Part shown: positions 6,119-13,911 of the stretch, in pieces
Layout of the letters: every line of letters begins with the position of its first letter
Position numbering within the stretch: position 1 is the first letter of the stretch
NCBI RefSeq assembly: GCF_036568765.1
Contig: NZ_DATCRY010000002.1
Location: 1-18,841, forward strand
Reading direction: 5' to 3'
From: GSA-30 sp036568765
GTDB taxonomy: Bacteria; Pseudomonadota; Gammaproteobacteria; Xanthomonadales; Rhodanobacteraceae
DNA: 18,841 nt
Notes under the pieces: model-generated
What the model was told of the DNA's origin: nothing
The model's database searches: none
What the model saw: only the letters and a program-made list of their open reading frames with translations
Made by a program: the position numbers and the translations under genes

Positions 6119-7354
6119 ATGATTGCTGGGATGGAAATGATGGCCTGCCCCAACCTCTCGGTTCCTGCCGAGGTGATGCAGCACATCGTCAACGTGGAGT
6201 CGGGCCAGAACCCGTACGCGATCGGCGTGGTGGGCGGCCAGCTCGTGCGCCAGCCGCAGAACTACGGCGAGGCCGTAGCCACCGCGCAGATGCTCGAGTC
6301 GAAGGGCTACAACTATTCGCTCGGCATCGCCCAGGTCAATCGCAACAACCTGGCCAAATATGGCCTGGATTCCTATGACAAGGCGTTCTCGACCTGCGGC
6401 AACCTGGCTGCCGGATCGCGCATCCTGGCCGAGTGCTACAACAGTGCCGGCGGCGATTGGGGCAAGGCCTTCAGCTGTTACTACTCGGGCAACTTCGTCA
6501 CCGGTTACCGCACCGGCTATGTGCGGAAGGTTTTCGATTCGATCAACCGCGCCGCTCTGCTGGCGGACAGCCGTGTGACAGCATCGCCTATCCAACTAGT
6601 CGGCGACGCTTCGGTCAATCCGCGCACCAGCCCATTGCCGGCAGCCAAACCTGTCAGCGCCGCCGCGATTGCCAAAGTGCAAGTTCCCGCCGAGTCGAAC
6701 GGCGCCGCCTATCGCGTGGCGATTCGCAGCTCATTGATCGACACCGCGCTGAACTCGCTGGTTTCGCCGGCGGTTGCCGCTGCGGCCGGCGTCGAACCGG
6801 CCAGTGCGCAGGATGCGCCACCGGCGGGTGCCGTATCGCCCGAACTGCAACAGCAGGCGCAGGCACTCGGAGGCAATCCGCAGAACGCAGCCAGCACGCC
6901 TAATGGGCTGCAACAGATGATGCAACAGGTGCAGCAAGCCAATTACGGCAGGGCGCCCGCACAGGCAGCCGCAGGTGCCAACGGTCTGCAACAGATGATG
7001 CAGCAGGTGCAGCAAGCCAACTATGGCAATCAACCGGCTCAAGATCCGTACGCCCAACGTGTACAGGCCACTGTCGCCGGCGCCGCCGGCTCGCAACAGA
7101 CGCAGGCTCCTCCCGGCGTATCGCCCGCGATGCAACAGCAATTAGCTGCTATCGCTGCCGCGCAAGCGGCCGAACAGCAGCAAGCCGCATCGAACGACAT
7201 CTACGAACCGCAGGTACGCGGCCCCAACGATCCGATCCAGCCGGCCGCCCAGGCAGGCATGGCACCGCCGCAGGGACAAGCCGCCCAGCCCGCGCAGGAT
7301 CCAGCCAAGCTTCAACAGCAACAGGGATATCGCGACGATGCCCTGGTGTTCTGA
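6119..7354 (+). CDS. virB1: VirB1, lytic transglycosylase with long Gln/Ala/Pro tail
   Basis: The protein has 411 residues. Residues about 14-140 form the SLT-type lytic transglycosylase fold: catalytic Glu27 in 'VNVESGQNPYAIG', then 'LGIAQVNRNN' (68-77) and 'CYYSGN' (120-125). It should cut peptidoglycan locally so the T4SS can cross the wall. There is no evident signal peptide: the mature-like sequence starts within 12 residues of the Met. The ATG has a proper GGAG site at 6109-6112, so the start looks right; the export route is unclear. Residues 150-411 are a low-complexity tail, including two 16-residue copies of NGLQQMMQQVQQANYG. The gene lies 12 bases after virB11. Confidence 0.9.
   Translation: MIAGMEMMACPNLSVPAEVMQHIVNVESGQNPYAIGVVGGQLVRQPQNYGEAVATAQMLESKGYNYSLGIAQVNRNNLAKYGLDSYDKAFSTCGNLAAGSRILAECYNSAGGDWGKAFSCYYSGNFVTGYRTGYVRKVFDSINRAALLADSRVTASPIQLVGDASVNPRTSPLPAAKPVSAAAIAKVQVPAESNGAAYRVAIRSSLIDTALNSLVSPAVAAAAGVEPASAQDAPPAGAVSPELQQQAQALGGNPQNAASTPNGLQQMMQQVQQANYGRAPAQAAAGANGLQQMMQQVQQANYGNQPAQDPYAQRVQATVAGAAGSQQTQAPPGVSPAMQQQLAAIAAAQAAEQQQAASNDIYEPQVRGPNDPIQPAAQAGMAPPQGQAAQPAQDPAKLQQQQGYRDDALVF
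6902..7027 (+). repeat. In-frame tandem repeat in the VirB1 tail
   Basis: Two copies of a 48-nt unit, 6902-6949 and 6980-7027, start 78 bases apart and encode the identical 16-residue segment NGLQQMMQQVQQANYG. They differ only by a few silent changes, implying duplication under protein-level constraint or recent origin. Confidence 0.85.
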
Positions 7355-7412
7355 CCACTTCTACCGCATCGGCGCTGCCGCGCCGACGACGGAAAACGTT
7401 TCGCGCAGCGGG

Positions 7413-7452
7413 AGCCTGTCACCTGCTGCGTGGGCCTTCGGGCCGCAAGGCT
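7413..7452 (+). repeat. Bulged stem-loop with UUCG tetraloop between virB1 and virB2
   Basis: GGCC-TTCG-GGCC (7433-7444) forms a stem with the very stable C(UUCG)G tetraloop. The flanking arms TGC (7427-7429) / GCA (7445-7447) and AGCCT (7413-7417) / AGGCT (7448-7452) can extend it, with bulges on the 5' side. Such stems often protect or process mRNA within operons; here it follows virB1 by 58 bases. Confidence 0.4.
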
Positions 7453-7489
7453 GTCGCACGACGTCGCTCGCGGCAGCGCATAAAAGCCG

Positions 7490-7511
7490 GCTGCGTACCG
7501 CGCAGCTTTTT
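7490..7511 (+). terminator. Intrinsic-terminator-like hairpin between virB1 and virB2
   Basis: GCTGCG (7490-7495) and CGCAGC (7501-7506) pair perfectly around TACCG and are followed at once by TTTTT (7507-7511). The stem is short (6 bp) and the T-run modest, so read-through or partial attenuation is likely. It separates the virB7-B1 block from virB2-B6 and may lower or independently set downstream expression. Confidence 0.55.
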
Positions 7512-7575
7512 CGATGACGCGGCGGTCGCAAGCGTAGCCGCACTGTTAAAGAACTACTTGAGAGGGAAACCTGAG

Positions 7576-7965
7576 ATGAACCTGAAACCCGAGACCACCA
7601 AGCGCCTGCTGAACTTCATGATCATGGGCACCGTGCTGTGCCTGATCGCCATGCCGGATCTGGCTCTGGCCTTCCAGACGAATCCGTCCTTCACGGATAC
7701 CGGCAACAAAGTCTGCGGCTTCTTCGGTAACGTCAACAACATCCTGAACATGTCATCGATCGCCGTCGTGACCGCTGCTGTCGTGTTCTCCGGCTATCAG
7801 ATCGCCTTCGCACACAAGCGCCTGAGCGATGTGTCTTCGGTGCTGATCGGCGGCGTGATGATCGGTGCGGCAGGCCAGGTAGCCAAGATGGTTATCGGCG
7901 ACACCGGCCAGCAGTGCTCCTCGACCACCATGGTCATTCAGCACCTGATCGACGTCTATGCATAA
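7576..7965 (+). CDS. virB2: VirB2, major pilin
   Basis: The protein has 129 residues, with a long signal peptide probably cleaved near Ala32 (ALA|F). The mature pilin of about 97 residues has two hydrophobic helices (about 58-78 and 87-107) joined by a short basic turn (HKRLS), the classic VirB2/TrbC hairpin. Cys47 and Cys114 could form a disulfide. VirB2 polymerises into the T4SS pilus and central conduit. The ATG at 7576 is preferred over a TTG at 7558 because AGAGGGA lies 10-16 bases upstream of it and the signal sequence begins there. virB3 starts within its last codons. Confidence 0.9.
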   Translation: MNLKPETTKRLLNFMIMGTVLCLIAMPDLALAFQTNPSFTDTGNKVCGFFGNVNNILNMSSIAVVTAAVVFSGYQIAFAHKRLSDVSSVLIGGVMIGAAGQVAKMVIGDTGQQCSSTTMVIQHLIDVYA

Positions 7966-8269
7966 GAACGCCATGTTTCGCGGCTGCACGCGCCCGCCGA
8001 TGTTCATGGGGGTGCCTTACGTGCCCTTCTTCTTCGGCGCGGGTGCGTGCTTGTTGTTGGCGATGTACACCAACGTGTTCTATCTGATCCTGTTGCCGAT
8101 CGTCGTGTTCATCATGCGCCAGATGGCCAAGCGCGATGAGCTGATTTTTCGGCTGCTGAGCCTGCGCCTGCAATTTCGCACGCGCGTGCGCAACATCCGG
8201 GAGAACGATGGCATGTGGGTATTCACTCCCAATGCGCACCGCGAACCTGGTAGCAGGCCCAAGCTGTAA
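7958..8269 (+). CDS. virB3: VirB3, inner-membrane T4SS protein
   Basis: The protein has 103 residues and carries the family signature near the N-terminus (FRGCTRPPMFMGVPYVPFF, 7-25). A hydrophobic region at 22-54 forms one helical hairpin or two short helices. VirB3 sits with VirB4 and VirB6 in the inner membrane. Its ATG lies 8 bases inside the end of virB2, giving coupled translation. An internal ATG at 7973 (MFRGC) is an alternative start that would avoid the overlap. Confidence 0.9.
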   Translation: MHKNAMFRGCTRPPMFMGVPYVPFFFGAGACLLLAMYTNVFYLILLPIVVFIMRQMAKRDELIFRLLSLRLQFRTRVRNIRENDGMWVFTPNAHREPGSRPKL

Positions 8270-8280
8270 ACGAGGCAAAG

Positions 8281-10797
8281 ATGCCCCCGGCAAGGTTGCC
8301 GGGCGGTTCTTCTGATAACGACGGTATCCACATCATGTTCAACCCAGACGCCCCCATTAGTGAGTTCATTCCGATCTCCACCCATGTATCGCCCACGGTC
8401 CTCAAGACCACCGGCGGCGATTTTCTGATGGTGTGGCGTCTGGGTGGTTTACCGTTCGTCGGCCGCGAGGAATGGGATCTAGAGCATCGTCATAACAGCT
8501 TCAATCGCATGCTGCAGACACTGCGCGCTCCCGACTTCGTCAATGTCGCCTTCTGGGTGCATGACATCCGCCGCCGTGGGCGACTGCGGGACAACAGCCG
8601 CTTCAGCCAGAAGTTCAATCAGCAGATGTCCGATGCGTACTACAACGCGCTTTCGGCACAGAAGCTCATGCAGAACGAGCTGTACCTGACCATGCTTTAT
8701 CGTCCGATCGTCAGCGGCAAGCGCTTTGTCGAAAAATCGAGCGACGTGGCCAAGCTCGAAGCCGAACAGTTGCAAGCCATCGCCACCATCCAGGAACTGG
8801 CCGGCAACGTCGAGGCCGTACTCAAGGACTATGCGCCCAATCGCCTGGGCATGTACGAGGCGTCGAACGGTATCGTGTTCTCCGAAGTGCTGGAGCTCTA
8901 TGGCTACCTGCTCAACCGCATCGACGAGCCCGTACCGGTGCTCAAAGCGCCGGTGTACGACTACCTGCCGGTGAGCAAGCAGCGCTTCTCGGCCAAGACA
9001 GGCGACTACGTGCTCACCACGCCAACCGGCGTGAACCACTTCGGTGCCATCCTGAACATCAAGGAATACACCGATGGTACCTACCCAGGTATCTTGAACG
9101 GTCTGAAGTACCTGGATTTCGAATACGTCGTCACCCACTCGTTCAGTCCCATGGGCCGCCATGACGCACTCAAGGCGCTGGAACGCACCAAGGGCATGAT
9201 GGTCTCCTCCGGCGACAAGGCCTTCAGCCAGATCGCCGAGCTTGACCAAGCCATGGACCAACTCGCCTCCGGCAACTTCGTGCTCGGCGAATACCATTTC
9301 ACCATTGCCATCTACGCACCCAGCCAAGAGGTGCTTTCACAACAGATCGCCGCGACCCGTGCCGAGCTATCCAACGCTGGCTTCGTATCGGTCAAGGAAG
9401 ATCTCGCCGTGACTTCTGCGTTCTATGCGCAGTTGCCCGGCAACTGGAAATACCGCACACGCCTGGCGAATGTCAGCTCGCTGAACTTCCTGGGTCTATC
9501 TCCCCTGCACAACTTCGCAACTGGCAAGAAAGAAAATAACCCGTGGGGCGATTGCGTCACCACGTTGCAGACCACCAACGGTCAGCCGTATTACTTCAAC
9601 TTCCATGCCACCCACCCGGCCGAAAACTCCCTCGGCGAGAAAGCCATCGCCAATACCATGGTGATCGGCAAGTCCGGCACGGGTAAAACCGCACTGATCA
9701 ATTTCCTGCTCAGCCAGGTACAGAAGCTCAAGCCCTCGCCGACGATCTTCTTCTTCGACAAGGATCGCGGCGCTGAGATCTTCGTACGTGCCTGCGGCGG
9801 CAATTACCTGGCCCTGGAAAACGGCAAGCCGACCGGCTTCAACCCGTTCCATTGCGAACGCAACGAAGCCAACGTGCAGTTCCTGGCCGACCTGATCAAG
9901 GTACTGGCGGGCAAGAGCGTGTACTCCTCGCGCGAAGAAGAAGACATCTTCCGCGCGGTGGAGAACATGCTCGACACCCCCATGCACCTGCGCAACATGA
10001 CGAACTTCCAGAAGAGCCTGCCCAATATGGGCGACGACGGCCTGTTCGTGCGCATGCGCAAATGGACCGCCGGCAACTCGCTGGGCTGGGTGTTCGACAA
10101 CCCGGTCGATACCATCGATCTGCAGAAAGCCAACATCATCGGCTTCGACTACACCGATATCATCGACAACGCCGAAGTGCGCGCGCCGGTGATCAACTAT
10201 CTGCTGCATCGCCTGGAAGACCTGATCGACGGCCGCCCGCTGATCTACGTGATGGACGAGTTCTGGAAGATTCTGGACGGCAAGGGCGGCCTGAAAGAAT
10301 TTGCCAAGAACAAGCAGAAGACCATCCGTAAACAGAACGGCCTGGGCATCTTCGCTACGCAAAGTCCCGAAGATGCATTGGCCAGCGACATCGCCTCTTC
10401 GCTGATCGAGCAGACCGCGACAATGATCCTGCTGCCCAATCCCAACGCCAGCCGCGAAGACTATATCGAGGGGCTGAAACTCACCGATGCCGAATATCAA
10501 GTGGTCGTTAGCCTCGACGAGCGCTCGCGCTGCTTCCTGGTGAAGCAGGGCCACTCGTCCTCGGTATGCCAGCTCAACCTGCGCGGCCTGGACGATGCGC
10601 TCTCGGTGATTTCCGCATCTACCGACAACATCGAAATCATGCATCAGGTGCTGGAAGAGCGCGCCCACGCACTCAACGTCAAGACCGACGATCTACGCCC
10701 GGAGCAATGGCTGGAAGCCTTCTACGAAAACCGTAAGGGCAGCGGCAAGCGCAAGCCCACATCCGAGCAGCGCCCGTCGCGCTCGGCGGCCATGTGA
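8281..10797 (+). CDS. virB4: VirB4, principal T4SS ATPase
   Basis: The protein has 838 residues from the ATG at 8281; GAGG at 8272-8275 is a good ribosome binding site. An ATG at 8335 (MFNPDAPISEF) may be the native start if family alignments begin there, since the first 18 codons coincide with an 8-bp hairpin and look non-conserved. Residues about 20-420 form the CagE/VirB4 N-terminal domain. The C-terminal ATPase has Walker A 463-GKSGTGKT-470 and Walker B 'IYVMDEFWKIL' with Asp659-Glu660. VirB4 powers pilus biogenesis and substrate transfer and anchors the inner-membrane complex. The sequence is intact. virB5 follows after 28 bases, with no effector gene between them, unlike X. citri. Confidence 0.95.
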   Translation: MPPARLPGGSSDNDGIHIMFNPDAPISEFIPISTHVSPTVLKTTGGDFLMVWRLGGLPFVGREEWDLEHRHNSFNRMLQTLRAPDFVNVAFWVHDIRRRGRLRDNSRFSQKFNQQMSDAYYNALSAQKLMQNELYLTMLYRPIVSGKRFVEKSSDVAKLEAEQLQAIATIQELAGNVEAVLKDYAPNRLGMYEASNGIVFSEVLELYGYLLNRIDEPVPVLKAPVYDYLPVSKQRFSAKTGDYVLTTPTGVNHFGAILNIKEYTDGTYPGILNGLKYLDFEYVVTHSFSPMGRHDALKALERTKGMMVSSGDKAFSQIAELDQAMDQLASGNFVLGEYHFTIAIYAPSQEVLSQQIAATRAELSNAGFVSVKEDLAVTSAFYAQLPGNWKYRTRLANVSSLNFLGLSPLHNFATGKKENNPWGDCVTTLQTTNGQPYYFNFHATHPAENSLGEKAIANTMVIGKSGTGKTALINFLLSQVQKLKPSPTIFFFDKDRGAEIFVRACGGNYLALENGKPTGFNPFHCERNEANVQFLADLIKVLAGKSVYSSREEEDIFRAVENMLDTPMHLRNMTNFQKSLPNMGDDGLFVRMRKWTAGNSLGWVFDNPVDTIDLQKANIIGFDYTDIIDNAEVRAPVINYLLHRLEDLIDGRPLIYVMDEFWKILDGKGGLKEFAKNKQKTIRKQNGLGIFATQSPEDALASDIASSLIEQTATMILLPNPNASREDYIEGLKLTDAEYQVVVSLDERSRCFLVKQGHSSSVCQLNLRGLDDALSVISASTDNIEIMHQVLEERAHALNVKTDDLRPEQWLEAFYENRKGSGKRKPTSEQRPSRSAAM
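8286..8303 (+). repeat. Perfect 8-bp inverted repeat at the virB4 start
   Basis: CCCGGCAA (8286-8293) and TTGCCGGG (8296-8303) lie 5 bases after the ATG at 8281 and 32 bases before the alternative ATG at 8335. As RNA this forms a seven-pair GC-rich stem with a four-base loop. It could occlude initiation at 8281 or act as a leader hairpin for a start at 8335. Confidence 0.55.
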
Positions 10798-10825
10798 TCG
10801 GAAAAGCATCAAGGAGTATCGCGAT

Positions 10826-11593
10826 ATGAACCTCACAAGCCCCCGCAAGCACCTTCGCAAGGCCGGTCTTGCCATCGCCCTGGCTGGCCTTGTCTCCCTC
10901 TTCGGCATGGGCACGGCGCAGGCGCAATGGATCGTCAACGATCCGACCACACTGGCCAAGCAGATCGAGGAGTACGGCAAGGAGTTGGAGCGCTGGCAGC
11001 GCACTGTGTCGCAGTACGAGCAGACGTTGCAGCATTATCAGCAGCAGCTGATCAATCTACCCAAGCTGTCGTTGCCGATGCCGCAGTTCAACATCGCCTT
11101 CAGCAAGCGCGACCAAATGGATGGCGTGCAGGAAAATTGCCCCAGCCCCAATAGCGGAGGCGGCATCGGTGGGATCATCGAAGGGCAGCTACAAAACTTC
11201 ATCCCCGGCGGACAGAGCATCGCGCAGCAGCAGCAGACTATCTGCTCGATGATGATCCAGGCACAGAACGCCAAGTACAACGCCACAGTCGACGCGCTCA
11301 CTCAAATCAAGACCTATCAGGATCAGATCAACAAGATCGAGGAACAGCGTGACAACACCGGCACCAGCGAGGGCAATCTGGCGGCCAATAACAACGAGAT
11401 ATTGCGCTACATCGCGCGTATCGAGACCACTTACCAGAACTATCAAACCAACATGGTCGCCTATGACGGCTACATCGACGGCCTGAAGATCCATCAACAA
11501 GGCCTGGCCAAGCAGGCCATGAAGGGACAGAACCTGCTCGGCACTCTGGTTGAGACTGCGACCTTGAAGGCCGCGCTGACCATCGGCAACTGA
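10826..11593 (+). CDS. virB5: VirB5, minor pilin/pilus-tip protein
   Basis: The protein has 255 residues, with a signal peptide cleaved probably after Ala33 (AQA|Q). The mature protein is helical and Gln-rich: 'WIVNDPTTLAKQIEEYGKEL' opens a long coiled-coil-like helix (about 40-80). A Gly/Pro-rich middle (about 108-135, with one Cys on each side) precedes further helices (about 150-250). This matches the VirB5/TrbJ family, which caps the pilus and contacts recipient cells. AAGGAG at 10811-10816 is a strong ribosome binding site. Confidence 0.88.
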   Translation: MNLTSPRKHLRKAGLAIALAGLVSLFGMGTAQAQWIVNDPTTLAKQIEEYGKELERWQRTVSQYEQTLQHYQQQLINLPKLSLPMPQFNIAFSKRDQMDGVQENCPSPNSGGGIGGIIEGQLQNFIPGGQSIAQQQQTICSMMIQAQNAKYNATVDALTQIKTYQDQINKIEEQRDNTGTSEGNLAANNNEILRYIARIETTYQNYQTNMVAYDGYIDGLKIHQQGLAKQAMKGQNLLGTLVETATLKAALTIGN

Positions 11594-11649
11594 ATCACTA
11601 CGACAGGGAGCCCAGTCGCGGTTTCCGGCTTATACAGGACGGACGGTAA

Positions 11650-12726
11650 ATGCCAAACATAGGCGATTTTGTCTATTTCTCCCTGATCTACGACTTTCTG
11701 AATCAGAAGGTCGAGCAGGTCGGCCTGGATCTCATGAATCGCATGATGACCTGGGCGTCGGTGATCGCGCTGACCCTTGTGACCCTCTGGGTGCTGATCC
11801 AGGGCTATCGTATGATGACGGGCCAGTCGCGCGAATCGATGATGCATGTCGTGGCCAACGCGGCCAAGATCGCGTTGATCGTAACCGCCGCGACCACCAT
11901 GTCTTTTGTCGGCCGCGACCTGCATCAATACCTGACGGTGGATCTGGGCAAAGAAATCAACTCCCTGTTCACCGGCGACGATACCTCGCCGCAGGATGCC
12001 ATCGACAAGAACCTAGCGCTCACCCAGCTCGCGCTTTCGGCGATCGATTCGGTCGACGTTGTCAAAGGCGACGAAGAAGCGCTGGCCGATAAAACCAAGG
12101 CTCAGTTGATCGCCGGCTTCGGCCAGGCCAGTCCGCCCATGGCCGCTGGCGCCATGCTGTTGCTCTACCAGTTCACCATGGCCATTTTTATCGGCCTAGG
12201 GCCGCTGTTCATTCTCTGCCTGATCTTCGACCAGACCAAGGAACTGTTCCGCCGCTGGCTTCTGTACGGCATCGGCACGCTGTTCTCGATGGCCGCGCTG
12301 AATGTCGTCATGTCGATCGCACTGGATGTCACCTCGCGCGTGGCGGGCGCCCTGTTCGTCGACAAGATCGCCTCCGGCTTCCTCGACATCGGCACCAGCG
12401 GCCTGACCAGCGAAGCTATGCAGACCGGCGGCATCGGCCTGCTCATGACGGTGCTCATCATCTCGGTTCCTCCACTGGCAGCGATGTTCTTCCAGGGCAC
12501 CGCCGGCAACTTCATGACGTATTCGGCTTGGCAGGGGAACAATAGACCGGGTGCGGGTGGGCAGCCGCCTGGGTCTTATGGCGGCAGTCATACATCAAGA
12601 TCCAACCAACAAAGTAACGATCGCGATTTTGGCTCCTCAAGCACTACCGCTCAGCTCAACGCAAATAGAGTTGTTGGCAATACCCCTCCGCCTTCTCAAG
12701 ATGTCATCAGGAAACAAAGTAGCTAG
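11650..12726 (+). CDS. virB6: VirB6, polytopic inner-membrane channel protein
   Basis: The protein has 358 residues with five predicted membrane segments (about 35-53, 71-88, 164-193, 203-226 and 260-281) and a large periplasmic loop between the second and third. This is the TrbL/VirB6 layout. It helps form the substrate path through the inner membrane with VirB3, VirB8 and VirB10. The last 60 or so residues (296-358) are Gly/Ser/Asn/Gln-rich and their DNA is clearly AT-richer than the rest of the gene (line 12601-12660 is 50% GC by count), the same bias as the DUF4189 genes that follow. This looks like a composition boundary inside the gene. It is the last core T4SS gene in the window. Confidence 0.9.
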   Translation: MPNIGDFVYFSLIYDFLNQKVEQVGLDLMNRMMTWASVIALTLVTLWVLIQGYRMMTGQSRESMMHVVANAAKIALIVTAATTMSFVGRDLHQYLTVDLGKEINSLFTGDDTSPQDAIDKNLALTQLALSAIDSVDVVKGDEEALADKTKAQLIAGFGQASPPMAAGAMLLLYQFTMAIFIGLGPLFILCLIFDQTKELFRRWLLYGIGTLFSMAALNVVMSIALDVTSRVAGALFVDKIASGFLDIGTSGLTSEAMQTGGIGLLMTVLIISVPPLAAMFFQGTAGNFMTYSAWQGNNRPGAGGQPPGSYGGSHTSRSNQQSNDRDFGSSSTTAQLNANRVVGNTPPPSQDVIRKQSS

Positions 12727-12762
12727 CGCATGGCGTCAACAATATCGACTCGGAACGCTGAC

Positions 12763-13254
12763 ATGAAACTCGTTTTGCTTTTTATAGCCATGTTACTCAT
12801 GGGCAATCTGGCTCACGCAGAAGGTAATTGCCCTCCTGGTTACGCACCGTCAGGAGTTGGCCCGGGAGGAGTCCAAGGATGTGCGCCTTTACCGGGTGCC
12901 AATTCATCAGGCAAAGCGGAGCAAGGTGGAGTTTGGGAGGATCGATTCGGAGCTGTAGCGACTGATCCTCACCTGGCGATACTCGGCTCCTCTCACAACA
13001 TGGACAGCAGAAGGCAAGCGGAGAACTCGGCTCTTGCGGACTGCAAATCGCAGGGGGGCCTGAGTTGCAAACTTGATGGCTGGTATCGAAACGGGTGTGC
13101 AGCGATGGTTGCTGGGCATGGTGGCTATTCCACTTCGACCGCGGACAATCAGGACACTGCTATCGATAAAGCCATGAAGGATTGTCAAGCTGGCGGATAT
13201 ACGAATTGTCACGTCTATTACACTGGCTGCAGTTCACCGCAACGGGTTCGTTAG
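12763..13254 (+). CDS. Secreted DUF4189 protein, copy 1 of 3
   Basis: The protein has 163 residues. The ATG at 12763 starts a good signal peptide (cleavage after AHA, residue 19) and is preceded by GGAA at suitable distance; an in-frame ATG at 12730 has no binding site and would bury the signal. The N-terminal motif GYAPSG-GPGGVQGC is followed by a DUF4189 domain (about 57-157: 'RFGAVATD', 'WYRNGCAAMVAG', 'CHVYYTGCS'). Eight cysteines in the mature chain suggest four disulfides, as expected for a periplasmic or secreted protein. The domain has no firmly known function. It follows virB6 by 36 bases. Its job (T4SS accessory, immunity or surface protein) cannot be told from sequence. GC is lower than in the vir genes. 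Confidence 0.85.
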   Translation: MKLVLLFIAMLLMGNLAHAEGNCPPGYAPSGVGPGGVQGCAPLPGANSSGKAEQGGVWEDRFGAVATDPHLAILGSSHNMDSRRQAENSALADCKSQGGLSCKLDGWYRNGCAAMVAGHGGYSTSTADNQDTAIDKAMKDCQAGGYTNCHVYYTGCSSPQRVR

Positions 13255-13299
13255 CAACCAAAGGAATTTCGGCGGACAATATAGGCCATGTGGAAAGAG

Positions 13300-13911
13300 T
13301 AGGAATGCTTAAGAATTACGCACCTTGGATAACTCTCTTGCAAAGCCGCTGCGCATTTATGGCTTTGCTTTGTGCTTGTTTGTTTGTAGCAAGTAGACCG
13401 ATCTCCGCCGAAGGTGGCTGCCCCGTGGGATATGCGCCGTCCGGCGTTGGTCCAGGAGGCGTCCAAGGTTGTGCGCCGCTCCCCGGAGCTAGTTCTCCGG
13501 ATAACGCCACACAGGCCGGCGTTTGGGCAGATCGATATGGTGCCGTAGCAACTGATCCGCACCTGGGGATACTTGGTACATCCAAGAGCATGGAGAGCCG
13601 CAGCTTAGCGGAGAAAGCAGCGCTTGATAGCTGCAAATCACAAGGTGGCCTTGGCTGCAAAGTAAATGCTTGGTATCGAAATGGGTGTGTTGCCATGTCT
13701 TCTGGAGACAACGCGTATGCCGTCAAATCTGGACCCGACCAAAACACCGCCACTAAGGCTTCGATGGATAGTTGCCAATCTGACGGCACCACGGGCTGTC
13801 ATGTCTACTACACCGACTGCAGTATGTCCCAACGAGTCCGTTAACAGCTAAAGGATCCTATGCCGGCAACATCGGCCACATGGAATAAATAGGAATGCTT
13901 AAGAATTACGC
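13300..13911 (+). repeat. Duplicated spacer and start block of DUF4189 copies 2 and 3
   Basis: A 22-nt identical block spans 13300-13321 and 13890-13911, exactly 590 bases apart, covering the AGGA and the first codons. The upstream spacers are also recognisably related (GGCCATGTGGA at 13284-13294 versus GGCCACATGGA at 13874-13884). The unit of duplication was therefore gene plus spacer. Confidence 0.75.
13305..13844 (+). CDS. Secreted DUF4189 protein, copy 2 of 3
   Basis: The protein has 179 residues. The chosen ATG (MLKNYAPW) lies in a 22-nt block (13300-13321) repeated exactly at the start of copy 3. AGGA directly abuts the ATG and GGAAAGAG lies slightly upstream; the frame is open to 13182, but that would overlap copy 1. 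The signal sequence is long, with cleavage probably after Ala35 (ISA|EG). The same GYAPSG-GPGGVQGC lead and DUF4189 domain as copy 1 follow ('RYGAVATD', 'WYRNGCVAMSSG', 'CHVYYTDCS'), with cysteines conserved. It arose by tandem duplication that also copied the intergenic spacer. Function is unknown. Confidence 0.82.
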   Translation: MLKNYAPWITLLQSRCAFMALLCACLFVASRPISAEGGCPVGYAPSGVGPGGVQGCAPLPGASSPDNATQAGVWADRYGAVATDPHLGILGTSKSMESRSLAEKAALDSCKSQGGLGCKVNAWYRNGCVAMSSGDNAYAVKSGPDQNTATKASMDSCQSDGTTGCHVYYTDCSMSQRVR

